This document shows, piece by piece, positions 1 to 11,122 of a DNA stretch of 64,000 nt (position 1 is the stretch's first letter; every line of letters begins with the position of its first letter). The position numbers and the translations under genes are program-made. The stretch covers positions 1,054,439 to 1,118,438 of the forward strand of contig VWZL01004989.1 of NCBI GenBank assembly GCA_013396915.1, given 5' to 3'. The notes beneath the pieces are model-generated. The model was not told the DNA's origin, did no database searches, and saw nothing but the letters and a program-made list of their open reading frames with translations. Origin of the DNA: Stercorarius parasiticus. Its lineage: Eukaryota; Chordata; Aves; Charadriiformes; Stercorariidae.

Positions 1-650
1 CTGCCCTTACTTGACTATTTTGCTTGGGGAGAAAAAAGCATGAAAAGTGGCTTTTGGTCTTAAAAGTAAAACCAAAGTGTATAGTTTTCATAACAAGATG
101 AATCAATTCAAGAATGGTATCTTAAACTAAATGCAGGGCTTAAAGCTGTCTGACCTGAGTTATTCTGGTGTTATTTTGTCAGACAACACCCTGTTGAGTG
201 AAATGTCATGTGGTATTGCAGTGCTATTTGCAGTCTAGATATATTTAATTGCTGCTACTCTGTAGAAAGCTGACCATGTCACTTCTACTTCCAAGATGCT
301 TAATTACAGTAAAAGTTTAAGGAAGAACTGCTTACCTGAGAGCTTTGGTGTCTTGCTGCTGGCAAGTGGAGGCTGGTTGATCTGTAGTTCTGAAAGCCTT
401 GTTCAAGTACATCACTTGATGAAACTGCTCCTCTCGATATTGTCACGGGAGTTCTTGTGAACTGGTGTTGATGTGATGGGTAGGTGATGAGGAGATAGTT
501 GATGGGTAAGACTGGTGCAAAATAAAGAGATGAAGGAGACTTATCAGGGTGAAGGTGCAGAGCACTTGTGAGCAAGATCATGTATGTCAGTGAATGCTTA
601 TTGTCCTAATTGTGCTGATGTCCGATCCTAATAAGTTTTATCCTTTTCAG
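1..650 (+). other. RRM2: RRM2 intron (3' part), window edge
   Basis: This stretch is the downstream part of an RRM2 intron; the preceding exon lies outside the window. It ends in a pyrimidine-rich tract and an AG at 649-650 directly before the first visible exon. The residues expected just upstream in RRM2 (the segment carrying the first iron ligands and the radical tyrosine) are not encoded here, so they must lie before base 1. No repeat was recognised in it. Confidence 0.8.
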
Positions 651-745
651 GGAATTTCTTTTTAATGCTATTGAAACATTGCCATGTGTTAAAAAGAAGG
701 CTGACTGGGCCATGTGCTGGATTGGGGACAAGAAAGCAACGTATG
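651..745 (+). CDS. RRM2: RRM2 internal exon (ribonucleotide reductase small subunit)
   Basis: This exon encodes part of the R2 subunit of class I ribonucleotide reductase, the cytosolic enzyme that reduces ribonucleoside diphosphates to deoxyribonucleotides for DNA replication. The 95-base exon starts after CAG at 648-650 and stops before GTGAG at 746. Its first base completes a codon from the previous exon and its last base G opens the next codon. The reading is [20 protein letters not shown], then [11 protein letters not shown], very close to vertebrate RRM2. From memory of human RRM2, the bird has K instead of E in the GDKEATY segment and MC instead of LR before WIG. It joins in frame to the exon at 1549. 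The paralogue RRM2B is disfavoured by the C-terminal exon. Confidence 0.95.
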
Positions 746-2108
<1,363 letters not shown>

Positions 2109-2213
2109 GGCTTGCACTGTGATTTTGCCTGCCTCATGTTCAAGCACTTGATACACAAACCATCAGAGGAAAGAGTGAAGGAAATCATCATGAATGCTGT
2201 TCTCATAGAACAG
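2109..2213 (+). CDS. RRM2: RRM2 internal exon with iron-ligand histidine
   Basis: This exon of exactly 35 codons begins [20 protein letters not shown] and ends VLIEQ before the donor GTAATT. The His of GLHCDF corresponds to the last di-iron ligand of class I R2 proteins (the EALH region of bacterial R2). Compared with mammalian RRM2 as I recall it, changes are conservative (I for V in KHLIHK; L for R in AVLIEQ). Phase 0 at both ends fits the flanking exons. There is no frameshift or stop, so the gene appears functional. Confidence 0.96.
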
Positions 2214-2348
2214 GTAATTGTCTGCTCCTTGTTTAGGAACTTGATCGCAATTAAGCAGAAAACTGGGGAGCTGTTGTGTATAAAATTAACCCAGATGGTA
2301 CAGACTGAATACTAGTTTCTGTACATAAAGTGCTTCTATTATCTGCAG
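2214..2348 (+). other. RRM2: RRM2 short intron
   Basis: This 135-base phase-0 intron has donor GTAATT and acceptor TTATCTGCAG. Nothing else was recognised in it. Confidence 0.9.
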
Positions 2349-2462
2349 GAATTCTTGACGGAGGCACTGCCTGTGAAGCTGATTGGCATGAACTGCACTT
2401 TAATGAAACAGTACATAGAGTTTGTAGCAGACCGGCTTATGTTGGAACTGGGATTTAAAAAG
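2349..2462 (+). CDS. RRM2: RRM2 internal exon
   Basis: This exon of 38 codons encodes [20 protein letters not shown], then [18 protein letters not shown]. It is almost invariant across vertebrate RRM2. In the R2 fold this is the helical segment after the iron ligands, leading to the dimer and C-terminal region. The donor is GTAAGG at 2463 and the exon is phase 0 at both ends. It joins in frame to the last exon across the CR1-bearing intron. Confidence 0.96.
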
Positions 2463-3829
2463 GTAAGGTTCTAATACATCAAATCTTTCATGGGAAAAGA
2501 TAATATTGAGTTTAACTTCCTCTAGAAACCCAAATCCTAAAATGGCTGTAGCAATATTATTGGTATAACTTGTAAAACCATTTAGCAGTGCTGCTGCTAG
2601 ACCCTGTTTGGAGACCCACAGAAGGGCAAGCAAAAGGATGCTATGGAAAAACAGCTGTATAAGAGTTGCTGTGCTTCTGCTTAGTGCAGCTAAACAGGAA
2701 CAAATCCAGTAGAGAAGGCTTGGGGCAGAGATTTTTATTTACTACATAGTAAGCCTGCTGATGTTTCAGACTCCTTCCAGCTGATCTCAAATAATCTCGT
2801 GTATTCAAGATCATAGAATCATAGAATGGTTGGGGTTGGAAGGGGCCTTAAAGATCATCTAGTTCCACTCACGCCCCTTCCCCCCCTGCCCTGGGCAGGG
2901 ACACCTCCCACTAGATCAGGTTGCTCAAAGCCCCATCCAGTGTAGTCCTGAACATTTCCAGGGATGGGGCAGCCTGTTCCAGTGTCTCACCACCCTCACA
3001 GTAAAGAATTTCTTCCTGATAGCTAAATCTCCCCACTTTCAGCTTAAAACTGTTACCTCTTGTCCTATCACTCCACTCCCTGACGAAGAGTCCCTCCCCA
3101 TCTCTCCTGTAGGCCCCCTTTAGGTACTGGAAAAGGCTATAAGGTCTCCTGGAGCCTTCTCTTCTCCAGGCTGAATAACCCCAACTCTCGCAGCCTGTCC
3201 TCATAGGAGAGGTGCTCCAGCCCTCTGATCATCTTTGTGGCCCTCCTCTGGACTTGCTCCAACAGGTCCATGTCCTTCTTATATTGGGGGCCCCAGAGCT
3301 GGATACAGTATTCCAAGCGGGGTCTCACGAGAGCAAAGTAGAGGGGCAGAATCACCTCCCTTGATCTGCTGACCATGCTTCTTTTGATGCAGCCCAGATG
3401 CAGTTGGCTTTCTGGGCTGCGAGTGTGTGTTGTTGGCTCATGTTGAGCTTCTCATCCACCAACACCCCCAAGACCTCCTCAGGGCTGCTCTCAGTCCATT
3501 CTCCTCCCAGCCTGTATTTGTGCCTGGGATTGTCCTGACCCAGGTGCAGGACCTTGCACTTGGCCTGGTTGAACTTCATGAGGCTTGCACAGGCCCACCT
3601 CCTAGGCTTGTCCAGGTCCCTCTGGGTGGCATCCCTTCCCTCCAGTGCATTGACTGCATCACACAGCTTGGTGTCGCTGGCAAACTTGCTGAAGGTACAC
3701 TCAATCCCACTGTCCGTGTCGCCAACAAAGGTGTTAAACAGTGCTGGTCCCAGTTCTGACCCCTGAGGAATGCCACTTGTCAAAGATGTGAGCACCTGCA
3801 GTGACTATAGAATTGCCTTTGCATTTCAG
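2463..3829 (+). other. RRM2: RRM2 last intron, mostly CR1
   Basis: This 1367-base intron runs from GTAAGG to the acceptor TTGCCTTTGCATTTCAG. About 970 bases are a minus-oriented CR1 fragment. Outside the CR1, bases 2463-2810 are plain intron sequence, and only about 47 bases (3783-3829) remain between the CR1 edge and the final exon. Those bases must supply the branch point and polypyrimidine tract. Confidence 0.9.
2811..3783 (-). mobile_element. CR1 LINE, 5'-truncated, in RRM2 last intron
   Basis: Read on the minus strand, this is the 3' part of a CR1 non-LTR retrotransposon. It covers the second half of the reverse-transcriptase domain, the C-terminal tail of ORF2 and the short 3' UTR ending in the typical ATTCTATG-type repeat (seen on the + strand as TCATAGAATCATAGAATGG). 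Visible signatures are [12 protein letters not shown], then the catalytic region decayed to FASDTKL (active elements have FADDTKL), then [20 protein letters not shown] and [20 protein letters not shown]. These lie in at least three reading-frame blocks, so the copy is dead. The truncation point lies at about 3783. Flanking duplication is not clear, as is usual for CR1. Confidence 0.95.
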
Positions 3830-3982
3830 ATATACAGAGTGGAGAATCCTTTTGACTTCATGGAAAACATCTCTCTGGAAGGCAAGACCAATTTCTTTGA
3901 GAAGCGAGTAGGTGAATATCAGAGGATGGGAGTAATGTCAAAGCCCACGGACAACTCTTTTACCCTGGATGCAGAATTTTAA
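3830..3982 (+). CDS. RRM2: RRM2 terminal coding exon and stop codon
   Basis: The last exon encodes 50 residues, [15 protein letters not shown] to NSFTLDAEF, and a TAA stop at 3980-3982. The C-terminal tail is the flexible segment by which R2 docks on the large subunit RRM1 and relays the radical; mammalian RRM2 ends in NSFTLDADF. The bird tail has E for D at the penultimate position but keeps the terminal Phe. [14 protein letters not shown] followed by NSFTL identifies RRM2; RRM2B has a different sequence here (SEYQRFAVMAET-type). Together the five visible exons give about 199 residues, roughly the C-terminal half of a protein of about 390. The N-terminal regulatory region is off the window. 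Confidence 0.97.
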   Translation: MYRVENPFDFMENISLEGKTNFFEKRVGEYQRMGVMSKPTDNSFTLDAEF

Positions 3983-4495
3983 ATGAACTGAGACAATATG
4001 AGTTAATGCGTATGCTCCCCTCTTTACAGGGAAACATTAAATATATTGAGTCACAGTGTGACTTGGTTCCTGTACTAAAATCCCGCTCTTGAAAAGTGTG
4101 GTGATATTGGTACGTTCCAGGAGGCTAGTGTAGCTCCAGCAGTAAAATCCCTTTTTATTAGACTTTGCCAATGGTGTTAATTCATAGAATGTTTAGGTGT
4201 ATCTCTTACAACATATGCTACTCCATTTTGTGAAAGATACAGGCACCTTCCTTCTGCAAGATGGGAGCTTATGGGCAGTGACTACTAACTTCTGCTCTTC
4301 TCCCCATAAACCAAGGAGCAGTTGGGAAATTCTGGTCTCAGATTTGCTGAATATTCTGCGGAAAACTCTGGAGGCAGCTACATGACCTCACTGCTTTCTT
4401 AGCAGGTTTTAAGTTTACCTTTTTTATTATTGTTCTAATAGTTTGTACACAAACCTGGCACTTTAATGTTGAAAATAAAGAACTGTGTTGTAATA
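3983..4495 (+). other. RRM2: RRM2 3' UTR
   Basis: This is the sequence from the stop codon to just beyond an AATAAA at 4474-4479. A TGTGTTGT stretch at 4484-4491 could be the GU-rich downstream element. An earlier ATTAAA at 4036-4041 could give a much shorter UTR. Mammalian RRM2 uses alternative poly(A) sites, so longer forms running past 4495 (another AATAAA lies near 5320) cannot be excluded. Confidence 0.65.
4474..4479 (+). terminator. RRM2: Poly(A) signal AATAAA of RRM2
   Basis: This canonical hexamer lies about 490 bases after the RRM2 stop codon and is followed by a GT-rich stretch. It is the most likely main cleavage signal, judged by motif only. Confidence 0.6.
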
Positions 4496-7400
4496 ATCAA
4501 CAATGATAAGATGCAAGTCTAATTAGATGTTTGCAACCTAACCTTTCATGACTTGTCCTTCTTTCCGGGTGTGTAACTTAAAAATGGTGCTGCGAGCCAA
4601 ACTAGATTTTGAAATCTATTGAAGAACAGGAAGAAACTTCATGGAAGGTGAAGCTGGATGTTCTGGGTACTGGAAAATAGCATGCAGCTGGCTTATGGAC
4701 TTAATTGCTTTTTCTTTAATATCTGGAACAGTATTTCACGTAACAGGAATAAAGGGCTGGTTGGGCTCAGCGTTGTACTGGCTTTGGTGCTCCAATGGGT
4801 GAAACCGTGTGTTAATTTCCTTCTGAATTGCAGACTTTCTGAGGAAACGCAAGTTCTGCAGGAAATGGCTGCTCACTCATGTGACTGGTGGATGTCAAGT
4901 GTAATTGTTATGCTGGGCTCTGACTTTCCGATTGACTGCACTAAAGGGATGGTGTTTGAGGGTAAATTCAGTGAATTCAGGCTGGAGCAGTGTTCTGAGC
5001 TGCATTGTGCTGTTCAGTTCTGGGTTTAATACATAACAGTAGTGAAAACAAGGTATGTGCTGCAGCACTGTTACTCCATGCCAAGCATGGAGCAATGGGA
5101 ATGAATGTTTAATATAACTATAGTTTTAATAGGGCATGTGGTCTGTGCAGGAGTTCCCTATGGTGTCAGATTAGAGTTCCTGCAAATGATCTGCAGTGAG
5201 TTTAACTGGGATACACTGAAATGAGCTACTACCTTGACATACAAAAAGGAGTTTATTCCATGCTCCAATCTAACACCTAACAAATAAGGGCTGTCCTGCA
5301 AGTCTGCCTTCATATGGAAAATAAACTTTATCGAATTTAAAGCATTTCCTTGAAAGAAAGAATGCTGGAGTTTACTTCTTTCTGCTAAAGTGCTCTCTCT
5401 TTTGAAGTATGGTATATATGGTGGTGCTTTGAGAGATGCTGCCTTGGTATAAAATTAATCATCTTGCTGGTCTTTGTTCTTGATTGCACTGAAGGTGATG
5501 GTGGGTGATTGTTCTTCCCCTGGCTCTGCGAAGCTAGCGGGATGTGCATGTCTCCAAGGCTATCCTAGGTAGAAGAAACATTAACTAAAAAAAAAAATCC
5601 CAAGCCCCAAAGTGGAATACGAAGTAGAAGATGCAAGACTTCACAGATGGCTCTAATGCCCCTGTGCCACTGCTGTTGGTAGCAGGTCGGTGACTGCAGT
5701 GCTCTAGGAAGAATGTATTAGGAACTGGCATAGGGATACGCTCAGTTGGATAGCCAGGCACATCATTTTGAAGCGCTGAAACTTAATGCTTGGTTTTTAA
5801 AGTTGGGCAAGTTTCTGGCTAAATATCAGCATTTTGTTCTCAGCAAATCGGGCTTTGTGCTTTTTCTTGGCTTCTCTCAGCAAAGCTTTGATCGAATTAA
5901 GTCTAATACGAAGCATCAGAACTCGTGGTGTAGGACTATGGTTAGAGCATAAATGAGATAGCAATGAAGTACTGAGATCAGTTTGGACCTAAGTGTGATT
6001 TAGCAGCACTCAATTTATATTCAAATCTGCTAATTTATATACTTGAATGCAGAAAAAGGGCAAGATTTCTCTAACCTGAGTAGGGCCTGGCTATTTTATA
6101 GCTATCTCTTCCTACTTGATTCTTAGTATGTGCCAAGGATCAATACGTGGAAATGACTAGGGCGGAAAGCTTTAATTTGTTATCCTTAATTCTAGGAGAT
6201 ATGAACTGGAACTGTATTTTAAATGTAATACAGAAGGGCTGCTTGGAATGGCTGTGTGATGGCCAAGTAATGTCCCTGCAGGTAGGAGGAATGTCCCTGT
6301 TAGCCAAGCACTGCTCTTACAGGGTAATAGATACTGCAGAAATGGGCGCATTAGAGAGAGATTAGATAGGAATTAGACGTGATTCAACAAGAGAATAAGA
6401 CTCGATGTGGCTGGTGTTGATCTTATCCTGGTGCCACTGATGTCTAAATGCCTATTTCGCTTTGGTTTATGTACTTGCTATAATGCAAAACAGTTTTTAA
6501 TGTGTAGTCTGGAGGAAAGCTAGGCATCTGGTCTCACCTATTTTAATTCTCCGTTCTCACAAAGATTTAAATGCCTTGCTGTTAACACTTAGTTTGCATA
6601 AATCATGTCCAAGTCTTGATAAAATACTTACTGAAAAGGGATTACTTTCCAATTTGACTGAGATGCCAGTTGTTTTGACCCCTGATCCTCTTAAGCGTTG
6701 AGGAGATAAAAATCATTTATTTCCAAAAAATAAAGTAATACTGTGAAAAATAAGTTTCGGTAAAAAAATTTAACTGACCCTTCGGAATATGTTTTGGAAC
6801 AGAGTCTGGGGAACCAGGAGAGATTTGAAGCAAAGTGATGAAAGTGCTGATTTTATTTTTTTTTTATCCCTGTGTGAATCAGAACAGCTGTCTAGCAGGG
6901 GTTCTGGCACAGTAATTGCCGCAAGTGAAAAGCGATTAGGCTNCTGGATATATTTGGTGGTGCAATACTCTGATGTCTGTCGTTAATTTATGCAGAACTG
7001 ATCCCTAGCTATCCCCTGCGTTTTTTATTGCTGTTAAAATTAATGGCTTTCTGCAGCAGCAGATAAAATGGAAAAACCTCAAGCATAGTTTCTCTTGTTA
7101 TACTTATTTCCTACTGTAGTTTGTTAAAAACAATAAAGTGCATGGGTTCAGGTGAGAAAGCTTCCGTAACTCTAATGGACACGCTCTCGCTGCAGGTTAC
7201 ATGTCAAACCTTGGGTGATGCGGAGGAGAGCAGCAACCTCGTGTCAGCCTGGTCCTCGGGAAGCCACTGCAACATCGGAGTGGGATGGCAAAAAGAAAAC
7301 ACCCAGATTTCTCTAATTTCCTGGAGTGATTACTGCAATTTTTGGCCCAGAAGAGGCTGGAGAGCCGGAGCAGCTGCTTGTGCCTGTGGTGGGGCACAGC

Positions 7401-7913
7401 CAGCCTGTGTATCTGAAGGCCGATTAGCAGCCTGGTGCTATCCCTGAAGGGCAACCCCTTCCTCCGCACCAGTCGATAACCGGAGACTTTGCTGGGCAAG
7501 AAAGTGGTAAATGAAGAGAGTTGTGCTTATGCAAAGCCACCTTTTCAGTCAGCCACGGCTCCTTTTATTTTAAGCTGTTGATTACCTCTTGGTGCTTTGG
7601 CCATTCTTTATGCATAGTGAATTATCATAAGCAAATGGTTTCATCAGGAAGGATTTAAGAGTTACGGAGAGCTAAGTCCTGCGTCCTGTTTGCTGATGGA
7701 CAGATAGTCTTTTGTTAGGAATTCATCCCTTGGGAGCGTCACTGACATCCTATGATCCAGCACGGCAGAGGCAGTCATTTGGTTCCTGTGGTAAAACAGT
7801 TTGTACACAAAGAATGGCTGAAAGATTACACTAACAGGGAAAAGAAGTCTGATACATTTCAGATCCTTGCATCAGGTAGTGGTTTTATTTTTAAAGTTAC
7901 GCCCAATTCACAG
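4496..7913. other. Intergenic, no gene recognised
   Basis: This is ordinary moderately AT-rich sequence downstream of RRM2. Reading frames are short and unlike known proteins. There is an ambiguous base N at 6943 and short A/T runs (for example near 5587 and 6855). Alternative RRM2 3' UTR could extend into its first part. Confidence 0.6.
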
Positions 7914-7941
7914 CACCATAGAATCCTCTAGGTTGGAATTT
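7914..7941 (-). mobile_element. Tiny CR1 3'-end remnant
   Basis: CACCATAGAATCCTCTAGG followed by TTGGAA resembles the extreme 3' end of minus-oriented CR1 (CATAGAAT...GGTTGGAA). Only about 28 bases match, so this may be a very short insertion, an old decayed copy or chance. Confidence 0.35.
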
Positions 7942-9532
7942 CCTGAGGCTGCAGCAAAATGGGGGGGAAACTTTTTGTCCCTTTAGAGTCTCTCATGGAC
8001 TTCAGTGATGAGATCTTACTGATGTCATCGATTAGCAGAAAAATGGTAGTGTTTGAGCATCTGCCCTCGGATGTAGCTGTGGGACGCTGGGTGGGATGAA
8101 GAAGGAACACCACCAGTCTTCACTCCCACATCTGGGCGTTACTGGTGAACTCCTGAGTATCAGCTGAGAAACCTGTGTTGCATTCGTGGTCCAGAGGATT
8201 GACCAAGTGAACAGCAAATCCCTGGGCGTTGGCTGGCCACCAGAGCTGTGGCTTTGGCTCCTGACTTTAGGGTTCTCCCACACCACATTGGGCTTCTGAA
8301 TCTGATGGAGAAAAGAGTTTGGAGGTGAGAGCTTCACACTCCAGAAATATAGGGTGTGTTAAAGCCCTCCCTGCTGTGGATGCTTATCCCCTTCCTGCAA
8401 GTACAAATTCTGAGATGTGTTAGGGGTGAAGGAATTTCAAATGAATACCTTTTCTTCCCCCTGCTGCTAGTAATTTTTTGAAACTTCAAATATGTAGAGA
8501 AAAATACCCTAGTGGAACAGTCTTACAATTCTTCCCAATAACCAAATCCCTCTTCTGCTTTTTCCCTGGTTATGATACAGTGTGTAGTTTATGCCACAGG
8601 CAACATTGCTTTGTTCACCAGATGAAGATTACAGTAAATTACTAGAAGATGCTTAAGCTATATAGCACTTGGGAGCACTTGCGTGATGTTGAACACTTGC
8701 GTTGAGGTTTTTCTTTTGGCCTAAGGGTGAAGACTCCAGTGTTGGATATGCGCTGGTGCTTCTGACTGGGGAAAAAAGCATCCCAGGCCAGTTTCTGCTA
8801 TCAATTACACTGGTAAGTATTTTGCTTCCAAGTATTGTAGGATTTATTTTAAAGTAGGAGAGAGTCTGCAGTTTTTTAAATGTCCAAAGATTGTGACTGC
8901 TGAGCTTCCCAAAAAAGGTCTTTTGAGCTGTGTGTTTCTTTTCTCTTTGGGGTTAGGGGATGCTGCTACTCCTGTTACAACCTCCCATATTTTCCAGTGT
9001 TGCTGATAGAATCCAGGATGGCTTGTGTGGTCTTTGCTCTGCCTTGGGTCAGGCCTAGCAGTGTGGTAGAGTTTATTTTGCTAGATTCTCATTTTAATGA
9101 GAATTTAGCAAATGGATTATCAGGTAACTAAGCCAGTCTGCTAAATCAGTCATTTAAAAACTGGGGCATTTGGCCCTGAGGAAGATGCTTGAAGTCATTT
9201 TTTTGCAGATAGACAGATCTTCAGGCAAATGGGTTCTTGCAATGTATGTATGTCCTGGATGTGTTCCCAGAGAACATGTACCTCTAGATCCCTATCTCCA
9301 CAGATGCTGCCTGAGTTAGAGCACCAGGGGAGGACAGTGGAGTGACTCTCTTCCATTCATTTCAAAGTCCCGCTTGATGCTCCTCTGCATCTTTGACCAC
9401 TTACATAACACTTTATTTCATATTTTGCTGGCTGCCTCTAACACCTTCAGCCACATTGCCAGCAGTTTTTGCTATTGCTCTCCTAGGTAGGGAGCTGCCC
9501 GCCTTGCTTGTCCCTTTAGTCAGCTGTTGGGA
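7942..9532. other. Intergenic, nothing recognised
   Basis: This unique-looking sequence shows no coding homology, RNA gene or repeat that I can identify on either strand. Confidence 0.55.
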
Positions 9533-9998
9533 TCATAGAATTGTTTTGGTTGGAAGAGACCTTTAAGATCATCAAGTCCAACCGTCAACCTAGCACCGCC
9601 AAGTCCACCACTAAACCATGTCCCTCAACACCACATCTACACATTTAAATACCTCCAGGGATGGGGACTCAACCATTTCCCTGGGCAGCCTGTTCCAATG
9701 CTTGATGACTTTTTTTTCCTTAATATCCAATCTAAACCTCCCCTGGCACAACTTGAGGCTCCAGATCCCTCACCAGCTTTGTTGCCCTTCTCTGGACCCG
9801 CTCCAGCACCTCAATGTCTTTCTTGTAGTGAGGGGCTCAAAACCGGACACAGTATTCGAGGTTGGGCCTCACCAGTGCCCAGTACAGTGGGACGATCACT
9901 TCCCTAGTCCTGCTGGCCACAGGACTTCTGATACAAGCCAGGGTGCTATTGGCCGCCTTTGCCACCTGGGCACACTGCTGGCTCATATTCAGCTGGCT
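9533..9998 (-). mobile_element. CR1 LINE fragment with internal deletion
   Basis: The + strand starts with TCATAGAATTGTTTTGGTTGG, the reverse complement of a CR1 3' end. It continues through 3' UTR and ORF2 C-terminal sequence ([15 protein letters not shown], EYCVRF-type) to the CR1 segment encoding an [14 protein letters not shown] motif. Around 9750-9762 the sequence jumps from the region before TTGAGGC to the CCAGATCCCTCACCAGC region. This leaves out roughly 170 bases present in intact CR1 as I recall it. The right edge is approximate because the sequence after 9998 no longer resembles CR1. Confidence 0.93.
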
Positions 9999-10824
9999 CC
10001 TAGATGCTCTCCGAGGTGTTACTCCAATGATCTAGCTCGGAGGCATTTGCAAGCTCATGTAGATCTTGGTCGGTCAGGCAGCAGTAAACACCAAGGCCTG
10101 CTTTGCCGGTGTTTAGCATCCTTCTGCTGCCTCATGTACTGCTCTGCTGCCAGGGACTGCAGCGGGTCTGCATTGTGACCAGTGCTGGCCAAAGCTTTCC
10201 TCCTTCCCTTTGGAAGATGCTGCCTCATTAAAATGAAAATATTTTGTCAGAATTTCTCTGAAATACTCAACTGGCAAAATCCTGATGTGATTCAAAATTA
10301 AGATGAAGCCTTTGGCTTCAGCGGTGTTTCTTGTGGTGCTTTTCTCGCTTCCTTTGCGTTTTTTATGTAATGATTCTGGTTTTTTGTGATCCAGGAGCTT
10401 TCAGTAAGCGTGCGTGTGTCATTGCTTCAGAATGGATCTCCATCCTCCCAGCCCTGGATCTCTGCTCTGGGAGACATTGACATGTGTTTTCCCCATTCAG
10501 GACACAAATAAACAGCAGTCTTGGGTTGCCATCTGCTTTAGTTTAATATCGGTTCTGTACGTAGCAGACAATATGCTGACAGCTGGATTTCCATATACCC
10601 CTGTCTCTCCTTGGTATGGAATTGAATGATTTATCTCTTCTCTGAATTTATTTTTAGGGTGAGGTTAACATGACCCCCCAAAATAAAACCCAACCCTCCC
10701 CCCTACATTTCTCTGCTTTAAAAGTTAACCTTCAGCAGACAGCAGCAGCGACTTGGCAGGGAAGCTCTGGAGCATCGTTAGATGAAGGTGGGAGGCAGGG
10801 GGTTGAGGCAGGGAGTGCATCAGA
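9999..10824. other. Intergenic, nothing recognised
   Basis: No gene or known repeat was seen between the CR1 fragment and the tandem duplication. Confidence 0.5.
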
Positions 10825-11122
10825 AACGAGCGTTTCACAACAGAGAACTCTTAGCTGGGCCAAGTGTCCTGGCTGTAAATTTCTGCGATGCCGCTGAAAT
10901 GCCATCTCAGCTGTAAGGAGAACTAAAATGTAATTAGCTCGCAAAAGGAATAGAAATATTAATTGTATATTGGAACGAGCGTTTCACAACAGAGAACTCT
11001 TAGCTGGGCCAAGTGTCCTGGCTGTAAATTTCTGCGATGCCGCTGAAATGCCATCTCAGCTGTAAGGAGAACTAAAATGTAATTAGCTCGCAAAAGGAAT
11101 AGAAATATTAATTGTATATTGG
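10825..11122. repeat. Perfect 149-bp tandem duplication (2 copies)
   Basis: Bases 10825-10973 (starting AACGAGCGTTTCACAACAG, ending TTGTATATTGG) are repeated without any difference that I can see at 10974-11122. The copies abut directly with no extra bases. Because they are identical, this is either a very recent duplication (possibly polymorphic) or an assembly error that counted one copy twice. No coding function is evident. Confidence 0.95.

Noticed and set aside
3427..3766. Plus-strand open frames of 110 and 70 codons in the last RRM2 intron
   Set aside because: They are the antisense of CR1 ORF2 sequence and encode no known protein.
4181..4198. Possible CR1 3' end (TCATAGAATGTTTAGGT) in the RRM2 3' UTR
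   Set aside because: The match is under 20 bases and lacks the adjoining GTTGGAA...GACC segment; likely chance.
9618..10178. Plus-strand frame of 186 codons
   Set aside because: Most of it is antisense CR1 3' UTR and ORF2 sequence; the rest is chance extension.
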